In this document: piece after piece, positions 53,485 through 63,226 of the stretch
Position numbering within the stretch: the stretch's first letter is position 1
Layout: every line of letters starts with the position of its first letter
Assembly (NCBI RefSeq): GCF_903946935.1
Contig: NZ_CAJAXH010000267.1
Location: 1 to 64,000, forward strand
Direction: 5' to 3'
DNA: 64,000 nucleotides
Source: an uncultured Thiodictyon sp.
GTDB taxonomy: Bacteria > Pseudomonadota > Gammaproteobacteria > Chromatiales > Chromatiaceae
Program-made: the position numbers and the translations under genes
The notes under the pieces: model-generated
What the model saw: the letters and a program-made list of their open reading frames with translations, nothing else
Database searches by the model: none
What the model was told of the DNA's origin: nothing

Positions 53485-53772
53485 ATGAATATTAGACCTT
53501 TGAATGACCGTGTGGTGATCCGTCGGCGCGCGGAGGAGCGCACCTCCCCGGGCGGGATCCTGATCCCCGACTCCGCGACCGAGAAGCCGATCCAGGGTGA
53601 CGTGATCGCCGTCGGCAAGGGCAAGCGGCTGGACAACGGCGAGCTGCGCCCGCTGGATCTCAAGGTCGGCGACCGGGTGCTGTTCGGCAAATATTCCGGC
53701 ACCGAGGTCAAGGTCGGCGGCGACGAGGTCCTGGTGATGCGTGAAGACGACATTATGGGCGTCATTGAGTAA
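53485..53772 (+). CDS. groES: Co-chaperonin GroES
   Basis: 95 residues. [35 protein letters not shown] (mobile loop that docks on GroEL) and [18 protein letters not shown] lies nine bases before the ATG. It caps the GroEL ring. Preceded by a CIRCE operator and followed by groEL after 59 bases. Confidence 0.98.
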   Translation: MNIRPLNDRVVIRRRAEERTSPGGILIPDSATEKPIQGDVIAVGKGKRLDNGELRPLDLKVGDRVLFGKYSGTEVKVGGDEVLVMREDDIMGVIE

Positions 53773-53819
53773 CACCGGCCCCAGCCCGGCGACACTGCCC
53801 CTTACTACAAGTTGATTGA

Positions 53820-55493
<1,674 letters not shown>

Positions 55494-55522
55494 TCGGCCC
55501 CGGCGCTCTCAAGAGCCTGACC

Positions 55523-55548
55523 AAGCCCCGCTTCGGCGGGGCTTTTTG
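55523..55548 (+). terminator. Intrinsic terminator after groEL
   Basis: AGCCCCGC-TTCG-GCGGGGCT hairpin at 55524-55543 with a UUCG-type tetraloop, followed by TTTTT. Confidence 0.95.
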
Positions 55549-55602
55549 TTGGTGGCGCTGCTCAATCCAGCTTGGCAGGCTATGCCACCCCCGGAGACCG
55601 TA

Positions 55603-55908
55603 ATGAACGAAAGTAACGAGGACCTTGCAGCACTGGAGTCCTTCCTGGGGGCCGGTCTGCGGGAGGTCTTTCTGGAGACCTTCAAACGCCGCTTCGGCGA
55701 TCCGCCCGACGCCATCAAGGCGTATGTGGATGCCGCGCACGTCATGGAGCTAAAGGAATGGATTCCCAACATCGTCAGCGCCGAGACGCCGGACGACATC
55801 TTTTACTCCGACCTCGGGCACGCACTCACGCAATTCGCCGCAGCGGTGGACAAGCGGGATCAAAGTCGGTTCGATGCGGGGACTGACCGACCCGATCGAG
55901 CGCCTTGA
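55603..55908 (+). CDS. Small protein, distantly like DUF4351-type C-terminal domains
   Basis: 101 residues: LESFLGAGLREVFLETFKRR, FGDPPDAIKAYVDAA, then LKEWIPNIVSAETPDDIFYS. The pattern R-R-F-G-x-x-P then a helix, W, and S-x-D-[DE]-[IV]-F resembles the C-terminal DUF4351 segment of Rpn-type nuclease/transposase proteins, fragments of which lie nearby at 56171 and 57291. ATG 55603 is chosen; no strong ribosome site. It may be a stand-alone derivative or remnant. The last 12 residues run into a different repeat. Confidence 0.5.
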   Translation: MNESNEDLAALESFLGAGLREVFLETFKRRFGDPPDAIKAYVDAAHVMELKEWIPNIVSAETPDDIFYSDLGHALTQFAAAVDKRDQSRFDAGTDRPDRAP

Positions 55909-55911
55909 AAC

Positions 55912-55963
55912 GCGTGGATGGGCGGCCGCGGATACGTTAATCCCGACTTCATCGCCCGCATCG
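55912..55963 (+). pseudogene. Short remnant of a zeta-toxin gene
   Basis: The stretch TGGATGGGCGGC..GATACGTTAATCCCGACTTCATCGC is nearly identical to 56719-56762 of the intact zeta-type gene (codons for WMGGCEYVNPDFIAR). The rest of that gene is missing here. It is part of a decayed duplicate. Confidence 0.65.
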
Positions 55964-56170
55964 GCACAGTCCCGATACTGCACCGCCCCCAGTCATTCGC
56001 TATCCGGCGTCGGTCATAATCCCGGCCACAAGATCTTGGGTTGCGGGGATTTTGGCCACGGAAGCACACGGAAAGCACGGAAAAAGCAGAACGTTTCGGT
56101 GTCCTTCCGTGTGTTTCCGTGTGTTTCCGTGGCAAAACGGCGACTGACTTCCGGCGTCCCAAGCGCTGCG

Positions 56171-56410
56171 CCGCCAACTGACCCGCCGCTTCGGCCCGCT
56201 GCCTTCATAGGTCGGAAAACGTCTGGAGCAAGCCGGCGAGACCGAGCTTGAGTCTTGGGCTGACCGGGTGCTTGAGTGCCGGAGCCTTGAGGATGCATTC
56301 GGGGGGGGCGGCTTGAGAGCCATTTGCTTTGCCAGCGGGAGGCTGTAGGAGTAGGCTATCGGCGATTGGCCGGCTACGAAGCTCGGCACTTTTTCGTGGT
56401 ATGCCCCTAT
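56171..56410 (+). pseudogene. DUF4351 (Rpn-type) 3' remnant, duplicate copy 1
   Basis: About 240 bases matching 57393-57630 at roughly 85-90 percent by eye: codons for LTRRFGPLPS, then a stop (TAG) where copy 2 has TGG, then LETWADRVLECRSLEDAFGG in shifted or broken frame, and a shared trailing segment GAGAGCCATTTGCTTTGCCAG. Copy 1 is dead. The family E repeat sits at its left edge (56107-56170). Confidence 0.75.
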
Positions 56411-56449
56411 TTCCTCGATCTGGCGCCGCGATTCAACCTGGACCCGACC

Positions 56450-56641
56450 ATGGACCCCGCACACTTCGACCTCAACGACATCGAACACGAGCCGACCGAC
56501 GAACAACTCGCGGCCCTGATGGAGGCAGTTGCGCAAGAGGCTCGCCGCCGCGGCGCACTCGCCCGTACTGAACTGCTGGCCAACCTGAAAGCGGGGCTTG
56601 CCGCGGCGATGACTAATCCGGCGACACATGAGCCTGCTTGA
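56450..56641 (+). CDS. Small protein, probable antitoxin of the zeta-type toxin
   Basis: 63 residues: MDPAHFDLNDIEHEPTDEQL, ALMEAVAQEARRRGALARTE and a helical end. It is acidic then helical, and its stop overlaps the toxin start by 14 bases. Small helical genes of this kind precede zeta-type kinases in many proteobacteria. Antitoxin function is inferred from size and position; it does not match epsilon antitoxin. Confidence 0.6.
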   Translation: MDPAHFDLNDIEHEPTDEQLAALMEAVAQEARRRGALARTELLANLKAGLAAAMTNPATHEPA

Positions 56642-57227
56642 CAGGCCGCGACTGATCGTGGTCGCTGGCCCCAATGGGGCGGGCAAGACATCCATCACCG
56701 AGCAACTGCTGCGCCATGAGTGGATGGGCGGCTGCGAGTACGTCAATCCCGACTTCATCGCGCGGGATCTGTTCGGTGACTGGAACGCCCCTGGCGCCGT
56801 ACTCCAGGCCGCGCGCCGTGCCGCCGAGATACGAGAAGCCGGTCTGACCCAGGGACGTAGCATTGCATTCGAGACGGTACTTTCCATGCCGGATAAACTG
56901 GATTTCATCCGGCGGGCGCGGGATAGCGGTTTTTTTGTCCGTCTGTTCTTCGTAGGCACCGACGACCCCTCCATCAATGCCAAGCGCGTCGCCCTGCGAG
57001 TGATGCAGGGCGGTCATGATGTCCCGATCGCCAAGATCATCGACCGCTACAAGCGCTCACTCATCAACTGCGGGGCCGCCGTGCGCTTGGCAGATCGCGC
57101 CTACGTTTATGACAACTCAATTGAGAATGCCAGCGCCAGGCTTGTATTCCGCACAACGGATGGCGGGTTAGCCAAGACCTACGGGACTATCAATCCTTGG
57201 GCGCAGGCTATCCTGCGCGAGATGTGA
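56628..57227 (+). CDS. Zeta-toxin-family P-loop kinase
   Basis: 199 residues. RLIVVAGPNGAGKTSITEQL is Walker A. YVNPDFIARDLF, GRSIAFETVLSMPDKLDF (the F-E-T motif), FVRLFFVGTDDPSINAKRVALR and HDVPIAKIIDRYKRSLIN follow the zeta/ParE-like kinase family pattern. Zeta toxins phosphorylate UDP-GlcNAc and block wall synthesis; whether this relative does so is inference. The gene overlaps the probable antitoxin and is bracketed by two DUF4351 remnants. Confidence 0.85.
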   Translation: MSLLDRPRLIVVAGPNGAGKTSITEQLLRHEWMGGCEYVNPDFIARDLFGDWNAPGAVLQAARRAAEIREAGLTQGRSIAFETVLSMPDKLDFIRRARDSGFFVRLFFVGTDDPSINAKRVALRVMQGGHDVPIAKIIDRYKRSLINCGAAVRLADRAYVYDNSIENASARLVFRTTDGGLAKTYGTINPWAQAILREM

Positions 57228-57290
57228 TTGCGATGGCCCAATACGACGCATCGAGATTGCCGAACTCGGAAATTGCAGGAGATCCACACC

Positions 57291-57539
57291 ATGCTAGCCG
57301 AGCGAGTCAAAACCTGGACCCAGGAGTGGAAGGAGCAAGGGTTACAGAAGGCGTTGCAGCAAGAATTACAGAAAGGCGAGGCCAAGCTGCTGCACCGCCA
57401 GTTGACCCGCCGCTTCGGTCCGCTGCCTTCATGGACCGAGCAACGCCTGGAGCAAACCGGCGAGGCCGAGCTTAAGACTTGGGCTGACCGGGTGCTTGAG
57501 TGCCGGAGCCTTGAGGATGTGTTCGGCGGGGCGGCGTGA
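57291..57539 (+). pseudogene. DUF4351-containing C-terminal fragment of an Rpn-type nuclease gene, copy 2
   Basis: 82 codons: MLAERVKTWTQEWKEQGLQK, then KLLHRQLTRRFGPLPSWTEQ and LKTWADRVLECRSLEDVFGG. This is the C-terminal region of PD-(D/E)xK Rpn-family recombination-promoting nuclease/putative transposase proteins. The N-terminal catalytic domain is absent, so it is a 5' truncated remnant, though a short protein could still be made. It matches 56171-56410. Confidence 0.75.
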
Positions 57540-57737
57540 GAGCCATTTGCTTTGCCAGCAAGAGGGTGCGGGAGTAGCCTGTCGGCGGTCGGCCGGCTGC
57601 AACGCTCGGCACTTCTTCGTGGTAAGTCCCCTAAGTACTGCTCCCGCTGCGCCATTACCAGACGTGCCGCAGGGTATCCGTCGGGTTACGCTACGCTAAC
57701 CCGACCTACACACTGGTGAATGTGAACATTAAGCCTG

Positions 57738-58247
57738 ATGAAACGACACACAATGATCGCGCTAGCCAGTGGAGCCGTAGTGGTTTGCCTCTGGGCAGTC
57801 TCGGGGTTACTCCTTTACCGCCTTCCTGAGCGAGGCACAATCGGAGATATGTTTGGTGCGGTTAACGCCCTCTTTTCAGGCCTTGCGTTTGTGGGAATTC
57901 TCTATACGTTACTGCTACAGCACGAGGAGCTAGAGCAGGCAAAAGCTGAATTCAGCCGGAATGCTCAAGCGCAAAGGGAAGCGGCGCAGCTACAGGCACT
58001 GACATTACTGTTTCAAGAATACAAGCAGATCTCAGAAGAAAAAAGCCAGGAAATCAATCGCGTTGCCGGTAGCCCGCTGGCAATCAGTAGCGGCTTCTTC
58101 GAGACATTACTAAAGGAGCGTGACGTAATCCTCGGGAAAAAATATCAAATATTCTCGTCTCTCGAAAAGACCGCTGGTTTGGAGGGCGTGGTTGCCAAAC
58201 AAGGCATTCAACCGGATAGCGCGGCCTCCAGCGGGTCCGCGGGTTAG
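57738..58247 (+). CDS. Membrane protein with cytoplasmic coiled coil
   Basis: 169 residues. Two N-terminal spans (MIALASGAVVVCLWAVSGLL and VNALFSGLAFVGILYTLLLQ) surround GTIGDMFGAVN, then a coiled coil HEELEQAKAEFSRNAQAQRE follows. The phrase G-T-x-G-D-M-F-G-A-x-N-A-L-F-S-G is common to a group of small membrane proteins found in prophages and defence islands; I know no established function. AT-richer than flanking core genes. A 24-base gap separates it from the next gene, so they probably form one unit. Confidence 0.65.
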   Translation: MKRHTMIALASGAVVVCLWAVSGLLLYRLPERGTIGDMFGAVNALFSGLAFVGILYTLLLQHEELEQAKAEFSRNAQAQREAAQLQALTLLFQEYKQISEEKSQEINRVAGSPLAISSGFFETLLKERDVILGKKYQIFSSLEKTAGLEGVVAKQGIQPDSAASSGSAG

Positions 58248-58271
58248 TTTCTTTGGAATTAGGCAAATCAG

Positions 58272-59036
58272 ATGACGCTGTCCATAGAACAACAGTTCGA
58301 CTTGAAATATCCAGAGCGATTTAATCCATTTTTTGGAAAACCGATTATTGATTCTGGGCTATTTCTTGATGGTGTCGATGACTTTATCGTCAGAGACGAA
58401 GATATTTCAATCCGCGCTTTACGTGCTATCACATCAGGACGTGTAGATATATTTAACCAAGAACGCATTTTCTTGTGGCTCGATAAACTTCATTTCCTTG
58501 CACAGAAGAATAGTCACAGCGATATTTCTGAGGCATTCTTTTCCGCGATGCAAGCACTTTGTGAAAAAACAGATATGCGCTTTAGGCGCAGGGGTTACAG
58601 GACATCGCTAGACAGGGAAGCGGCATCTGAATGTTACGCATTTGGAGGCAATGCTAGTTTGATTTCTTATGGGCTGCGCAAAGTCCGGTTTATTTCTAAC
58701 CGAGAAGCATATAAGCACTTTGGCGAAAAATATGGATCTGCTCGTCCTTCTCATTTAGTAGACTTCCCTGCGCGATTGCGAATTTTTGTGAAAAACCCAA
58801 GAGATAAAGAATTCGCAGAAGAATTTGAGGGGTGCTATGAGGGTGGAGCAACAATTATCAAAGTGGATGATGATTCATGGGAATTATGTTTTGATGCCTA
58901 TTGTTTGAACACGCATCACGAATATCTTTGGAATCTAAATCTGTGGCATAAGATATTTAAGGCAGTTGAGCCTTTTTTGTCCGATCTACTTGATGCTGAT
59001 ATCGTCTTCACTCGAGAAGATCAATTTAGTGACTGA
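58272..59036 (+). CDS. Protein of unknown function
   Basis: 254 residues, soluble, no signal or membrane span. It starts MTLSIEQQFDLKYPERFNPF. Aromatic and acidic residues are frequent (WNLNLWHKIFKAVEPFLSDL). I recognise no domain. Low GC and codon use rich in AAA, GAA and ATT mark it as acquired, like the membrane protein before it and the HNH gene after it. The preceding gene ends 24 bases upstream. Confidence 0.55.
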   Translation: MTLSIEQQFDLKYPERFNPFFGKPIIDSGLFLDGVDDFIVRDEDISIRALRAITSGRVDIFNQERIFLWLDKLHFLAQKNSHSDISEAFFSAMQALCEKTDMRFRRRGYRTSLDREAASECYAFGGNASLISYGLRKVRFISNREAYKHFGEKYGSARPSHLVDFPARLRIFVKNPRDKEFAEEFEGCYEGGATIIKVDDDSWELCFDAYCLNTHHEYLWNLNLWHKIFKAVEPFLSDLLDADIVFTREDQFSD

Positions 59037-59077
59037 GTATCGAAGCGGCCTTGATCATAATTCCGGCCAGCGGCGAT

Positions 59078-59137
59078 CGGTCCGCACAGCGGACCCTACG
59101 GCTTGCGTCGCGCCCGTAGGGTCCGCTGTGCGGACCG
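59078..59137. repeat. Perfect palindromic element with 24-bp arms
   Basis: Arms at 59078-59101 and 59114-59137 are exact reverse complements around a 12-base loop; the core is GGTCCGCACAGCGGACCCTA. A half element with one change lies at 5515-5536. No T run follows, so it is more likely a REP-type element than a terminator. Confidence 0.85.
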
Positions 59138-59314
59138 ACGACCTCGCGGTTGGTGCGGTGGCCGGGGTTATGACCAAGGCCGTCGAAGCATTGATTAGGT
59201 ATTCGGCGAGGTGCCTTGATGGACGCTTGGCTTCCGGCAGGCGCGGCATATGGCTTTGGTGTTCTTGCCTGTTGGGGCAATTCGGCATCCACAACACGTC
59301 AGGAAATTTTCAGC

Positions 59315-59935
59315 ATGGCGCGAAGAAAAACTTTACCAGCCAATATCCAAGATCATGTAATGCGAGAGTTCAATCATCTTTGTGCGATCTGCGGAAATCC
59401 GCGCCCACAAATCCACCACATTGACTGCAATCACTCCAACAACGATGAGCTAAATCTTATCCCACTTTGCCCTAATCACCATCTTATAGATGCTCACTCA
59501 CCAACCAAGCCAATAAGCCCACTAAAACTGCATCTTTTCCGGAAGCACAGAGACCCTGTTATTCTGCTTTCACAGTTTGATCCGCTCTTCCAGCGGATGC
59601 TTTTCCTGCTTACATTGGATCAGCAGCCTCAGGATGCTCATAGAATAGCTTCACAATCTGGGGACTTAATAGACTTTGTCTCGCACCTAAATGTTGGCCC
59701 TTACTATTCCAAGCAGTTACGAAAGTGTATAGGATGGATTGAGCCACTTAAGCGAGCAGGAGACTTTGACACTCAAAACCTCATCCGTAACGCACTCTCA
59801 GATATAAAGACGTCAGAAACGGCGAGGCAGCGCTATATTGAGCGAGTCTTAGAGCAAAAAGATAAAGCTATTAAACTCATTATAGAAGTCATCAGATTTC
59901 AAGATTGGAAATTCACTAATCCGTACGAGACTTGA
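59315..59935 (+). CDS. HNH endonuclease-domain protein
   Basis: 206 residues. REFNHLCAICGNPRPQIHHI and DCNHSNNDELNLIPLCPNHH form the HNH/zinc motif (C-x-x-C, H-H, N, C-x-x-H-H). The C-terminal 130 residues are helical and unassigned. HNH proteins with such helical tails occur in restriction, phage-defence and mobile elements. The ATG at 59315 has AGGAAA upstream; an open extension to 59216 comes from repeat DNA. AT-rich, like the two genes before. Confidence 0.8.
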   Translation: MARRKTLPANIQDHVMREFNHLCAICGNPRPQIHHIDCNHSNNDELNLIPLCPNHHLIDAHSPTKPISPLKLHLFRKHRDPVILLSQFDPLFQRMLFLLTLDQQPQDAHRIASQSGDLIDFVSHLNVGPYYSKQLRKCIGWIEPLKRAGDFDTQNLIRNALSDIKTSETARQRYIERVLEQKDKAIKLIIEVIRFQDWKFTNPYET

Positions 59936-59981
59936 AAAGCGTAAGTAGCCAAACCAACCCGAGGCTGTGAGGTCCACGCCC

Positions 59982-60239
59982 ATGACCAAAATCGTACTGG
60001 ATTTCGACACCGGCGCCATGTCGGCACTACGCAAAGGGCCGGGGCAGTTGGCGGAGGAGGTCAAGACTGCCGCCGTGGTCCAATGGTATGCCGAGGGACG
60101 TATCTCCCAGAGCAAGGCTGCCGAGATCCTCGGCATCAGTCGTGTCCGATTCCTCGACGAGCTTTATCGTCGGCGGGTGCCTGCGGTTCAAACCGACATT
60201 GAAGAACTCCGGGAGGAATTGGCGTGCCTGACCGGATGA
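59982..60239 (+). CDS. UPF0175 family antitoxin-like protein
   Basis: 85 residues. AAVVQWYAEGRISQSKAAEI and LGISRVRFLDELYRRRVP are the helix-turn-helix of UPF0175, the common partner of DUF3368 PIN-like toxins. It overlaps the next gene by 16 bases if GTG 60224 is used, or 4 bases with ATG 60236. Probably the DNA-binding antitoxin of the pair. Confidence 0.88.
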   Translation: MTKIVLDFDTGAMSALRKGPGQLAEEVKTAAVVQWYAEGRISQSKAAEILGISRVRFLDELYRRRVPAVQTDIEELREELACLTG

Positions 60240-60712
60240 TCGTCAATGCCTCGCCGCTGATCTTCTTGACCCGGATCGGGGGGTTGGTGTGGCTTTGTGA
60301 CCTTTGCACGCGACCAGTGGACGTTCCGCGTGGAGTCATCGGTGAAGTCGCCGCCGGTCAGGATGGCCAGAGTATCATTGATGTCATCGCGGCAGAGGGT
60401 CGCGTTCGGCAGGTCGAGGATATGGCTGTCCCCGCTGTCATCGCGGCATGGGATCTTGGGCTGGGTGAAACCCAGGTGCTCGCGAATTGCCTCGGACAGT
60501 CCGGCGCTGTCGCGGTCTTGGATGACGCCGCCGCCCGGCAATGTGCTCGCAGCCTCGGCATACCCATCGTTGGCACCCTTGGAATCGTGCTCGCCGCCAA
60601 GCGCATGGGATGGATCGCTGCCGCTCGCCCCCTCGTTGAGCGACTACTGAGCGACGGACTCTATCTGAGCCCGTCACTGGTAATCGAAGCATTGGCAGAG
60701 GTTGGAGAATAG
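60224..60712 (+). CDS. DUF3368 PIN-like toxin
   Basis: 162 residues. MIVNASPLIFLTRIG (first acidic position replaced by N, as in DUF3368), DVPRGVIGEV, DLGLGETQVLANCL and VLDDAAARQCARSLGIPIVG are the PIN-like fold of DUF3368, ending with TLGIVLAAKRMGWI. A GGAGG lies seven bases before GTG 60224, so this start is preferred; ATG 60236 overlaps the antitoxin stop. Likely an RNase toxin of a two-gene system. Confidence 0.87.
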   Translation: MPDRMIVNASPLIFLTRIGGLVWLCDLCTRPVDVPRGVIGEVAAGQDGQSIIDVIAAEGRVRQVEDMAVPAVIAAWDLGLGETQVLANCLGQSGAVAVLDDAAARQCARSLGIPIVGTLGIVLAAKRMGWIAAARPLVERLLSDGLYLSPSLVIEALAEVGE

Positions 60713-60760
60713 GCCGCGATCGGCAATCACGCTTTGATCGTCTCTCCAGCCACCCCGGGG

Positions 60761-60817
60761 GCAGAGTGCAAGGCTTCAGCCTGGGATGGGCAGGACCAAG
60801 GCTGAAGCCTTGGACTC
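60761..60817. repeat. Dispersed palindromic repeat family B, copy 2
   Basis: 57 bases, the same hairpin as 4870-4925 with GGCTTCAGCC and GGCTGAAGCCTTGGACTCC arms. Confidence 0.75.
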
Positions 60818-60862
60818 CAGAAGATGGCCGCGGGCTTCGGGGCGCACAGCGCCCAACACATG

Positions 60863-60890
60863 CGTGACACCGCTGGAGCGGTGTCACGAG
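60863..60890. repeat. Palindromic repeat family C, copy 2
   Basis: GTGACACCGCTGGAGCGGTG followed by TCACGAG; same palindrome as 5718-5743. Confidence 0.75.
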
Positions 60891-60960
60891 GGGGTGGGGT
60901 GGCCGCGCTTATCAAGGCCCGATTTCGCAAACCCGAAAATCCGCTATCTTCATCACCTCC

Positions 60961-61338
60961 ATGTTTGAATTCCTCTTTGAAATCATTGGCGAGTTCCTGC
61001 TTCAAGCCGTTGGCGAAGCACTCGTTGAACTCGGCTTTCATTCGTTGGCCGAACCATTTCGCCGCCCACCAAATCCATGGGTGGCTGCGCTGGGCTATGC
61101 GCTCTTTGGGGCCATCTTTGGCGCCTTCAGTCTGCTGGTCTTTCCCAGCAGCCTGGTTCCTGCGGCATGGCGATTTCCCAATCTGATGGTCACGCCGTTG
61201 GCCGTCGGCGGGGTCATGGTCATCATGGGCGCCTGGAGGACGCGTCGCGGGCAGCCGGTGTTGCGGATCAATCGATTTGCGTACGGTTACCTGTTCGCTT
61301 TCGCGTTGGCACTCATACGCTTCTTCTTTGCGGCTTGA
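60961..61338 (+). CDS. Small integral membrane protein
   Basis: 125 residues with about three spans: AALGYALFGAIFGAFSLLVF, MVTPLAVGGVMVIMGAW and AYGYLFAFALALIRFFFAA. The N-terminal 30 residues form an amphipathic helix (LFEIIGEFLLQAVGEALVEL). I know similar small uncharacterised membrane proteins in proteobacteria but no function. ATG 60961 lacks a strong ribosome site. It is 90 bases upstream of the ABC1 kinase gene on the same strand. Confidence 0.65.
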   Translation: MFEFLFEIIGEFLLQAVGEALVELGFHSLAEPFRRPPNPWVAALGYALFGAIFGAFSLLVFPSSLVPAAWRFPNLMVTPLAVGGVMVIMGAWRTRRGQPVLRINRFAYGYLFAFALALIRFFFAA

Positions 61339-61428
61339 CGGAGCGCATTGCGCCTGGGCCGCAACGACCGCATATTGGCAGCCAACGCCGGGCCAGTTGG
61401 CCTGCAACCCCATTCGAGAGCCCTTACC

Positions 61429-62754
61429 ATGGCCAAAGCCCCAATGTCCAGCGGCCTTGCCGTCCCCAGTAAACGCCTGGCCAGACTCTGGCACCTGGGC
61501 CGTGCCAGCGGCGACCTGGCGCTCGGGATCGGGGCGCGCGGCCTGATCGAGTTGGCGCTCAACCGCGACGGTGGGATATACCGCCCCCAGCTCTCTGCCG
61601 CGAGCACGCAACGCTTCACGGATCGGCTGGCGCGGATGCGCGGGGCGGCGATGAAGATGGGCCAACTGATGTCACTGGACGGCTCCGACCTACTCACCCC
61701 GGAGGCCGCCGAGATCATGGCCAGCCTGCGCGACCGCGCCCAGCCGATGCCGCTGGGCCAGGTTAATCAGGTCCTCTCGGGCGAGTTGGGGGCCGACTGG
61801 GACAAGCGCTTTCACCGCTTCAACTTCACCCCAATCGCCGCCGCTTCCATCGGGCAGGTGCATCGCGCCGAGACCCGTGACGGCCGGCACCTGGCCATCA
61901 AGATCCAGTTTCCCGGGGTACGCGAGAGCATCGACAGCGATCTGGACAACTTCTCCTTCCTGGGGCAGACCCTGGGGCTCGCGCCCAAGGGGGTCGACCT
62001 GGCGCCCGTCCTGGCGGCGGCGCGTCGCCAACTCCACCAAGAGGCCGATTATCTAGCCGAGGCCGATTCCCTGGAGACCTACGGGGGGCTGGTCGGCGAC
62101 GACCCCGACTTTCTGGTGCCCAAGGTTCATCGGGACCTCTCCAGCACCCGCGTGCTCGCCATGGACTTCGCCACCGGTATCCCGGTGGATCAACTTACCG
62201 GGGAGACGTTTCGCCAGGTGGAGCGTGACCGTGCCGCCACGCTCCTGGTCCGACTGCTGCTGCGCGAGTTGTTCGACTTCGCGCTGGTGCAGACCGATCC
62301 CAACTACAGCAACTTCCTCTATCAAGCCGAGACCCGCAAGCTTGTCCTGCTCGATTTTGGTGCCACCCAGCGGATCGCCCCCGCGCTGGTTGGGTACTAC
62401 CGGCAGATGATGCAGGCGTCCGTCGTCGGGGACACGGACACGGTGCGCCAGTGCGCCGTGGCCCTGGGCTATCTGGACCCTGATTCCTCCCCGGAACAGG
62501 CCCTGGACATTGCCGAGCTGATCGCGCTCACCGGCGAACCGCTGCGCCATACCGGAGCCTATGACTTCGGGGCGTCCGATCTGTTTGAGCGGGTCTATGT
62601 CCGCGGGCGGGACCTCTTCTTCGACGAGGCCTTCGGCCGGACCCCCGACCCGGCGACCTTCTTCCTGCACCGCAAGTTCGTCGGCACCTTCATGCTCTGT
62701 CGCCGCCTGCGGGCACGGGTGGACCTGAACGAATTGATGGCGGCCTATACGTGA
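61429..62754 (+). CDS. ABC1/UbiB-family protein kinase-like protein
   Basis: 441 residues. GAAMKMGQLMSLDG contains the K-x-G-Q motif unique to the UbiB family, IAAASIGQVHRAETRDGRHL the A-rich nucleotide loop, LAIKIQFPG the lysine, and TDPNYSNFLY and KLVLLDFGATQRI the catalytic loop and D-F-G. Family members support ubiquinone synthesis or lipid metabolism through ATPase activity. The C-terminal membrane spans typical of E. coli UbiB are absent, so this is an ABC1 paralogue rather than UbiB. ATG 61429. Confidence 0.9.
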   Translation: MAKAPMSSGLAVPSKRLARLWHLGRASGDLALGIGARGLIELALNRDGGIYRPQLSAASTQRFTDRLARMRGAAMKMGQLMSLDGSDLLTPEAAEIMASLRDRAQPMPLGQVNQVLSGELGADWDKRFHRFNFTPIAAASIGQVHRAETRDGRHLAIKIQFPGVRESIDSDLDNFSFLGQTLGLAPKGVDLAPVLAAARRQLHQEADYLAEADSLETYGGLVGDDPDFLVPKVHRDLSSTRVLAMDFATGIPVDQLTGETFRQVERDRAATLLVRLLLRELFDFALVQTDPNYSNFLYQAETRKLVLLDFGATQRIAPALVGYYRQMMQASVVGDTDTVRQCAVALGYLDPDSSPEQALDIAELIALTGEPLRHTGAYDFGASDLFERVYVRGRDLFFDEAFGRTPDPATFFLHRKFVGTFMLCRRLRARVDLNELMAAYT

Positions 62755-62757
62755 CGC

Positions 62758-62810
62758 GTCGCGGCCTGGTGCCCGCTCCTGCGGCGTAGGAGCGGCCCCC
62801 AGGCCGCGAC
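62758..62810. repeat. Palindromic element after the ABC1 gene
   Basis: Outer arms GTCGCGGCCTGG / CCAGGCCGCGAC and inner CCGCTCCT / AGGAGCGG form a long hairpin of the common REP type. It may also end transcription or protect the mRNA 3' end; no T run follows. Confidence 0.7.
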
Positions 62811-62914
62811 GGGTGCCGCAAGGGCGTTGACCGTAAGCGTGCTAGCGAGCGGAGGCAATAATCCTGACGTGCCATCATTAAGAGTGTGCGCAAATCGCGC
62901 TCTTAATGGGGCTT

Positions 62915-63226
62915 ATGATGAAAAAAATATATCTCGCGGTTGCCGCGATGAGCTTGATCAGCTCGACGGCGCTGGCCCAATTCGGAAACTTTGACGAGGC
63001 GCTCAATACACTGTTCGGCGGCGGGAATCAGACGCAGCAGAGCTACCAGGAGCAACAGCGGTATCGGGATCAACAACGCTACCAGCAGCAACAGCGCTAT
63101 CAGCAGCAGAGGTATCAGCAGCCACAGCGCTACGAGGGGCAGGATCGCCGCCGCCACGCTTGCCCGCCGGGGTTGGCCAAAAAGGGTAAGGGCTGCGTGC
63201 CGCCGGGGCACAAGAACAAGTGGTAA
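62915..63226 (+). CDS. Small secreted Q/Y-rich low-complexity protein
   Basis: About 103 residues. Signal peptide KKIYLAVAAMSLISSTALAQ cleaved near ALAQ. After FGNFDEALNTLFGGGNQ comes a tract of repeated QQRY units (residues about 45-75: QQRYRDQQRYQQQQRYQQ in part), then a basic end ACPPGLAKKGKGCVPPGHKN with two cysteines, a motif common to small periplasmic proteins. The QQRY repeats are prion-like and possibly assembly-prone; this is inference. The start is ATG 62915; 62906 and 62918 are alternatives. Confidence 0.7.
   Translation: MMKKIYLAVAAMSLISSTALAQFGNFDEALNTLFGGGNQTQQSYQEQQRYRDQQRYQQQQRYQQQRYQQPQRYEGQDRRRHACPPGLAKKGKGCVPPGHKNKW

Noticed and set aside
60727-61665. Minus-strand open frame of 312 codons
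   Set aside because: Overlaps repeats and the plus-strand membrane protein gene; the translation has no domain.
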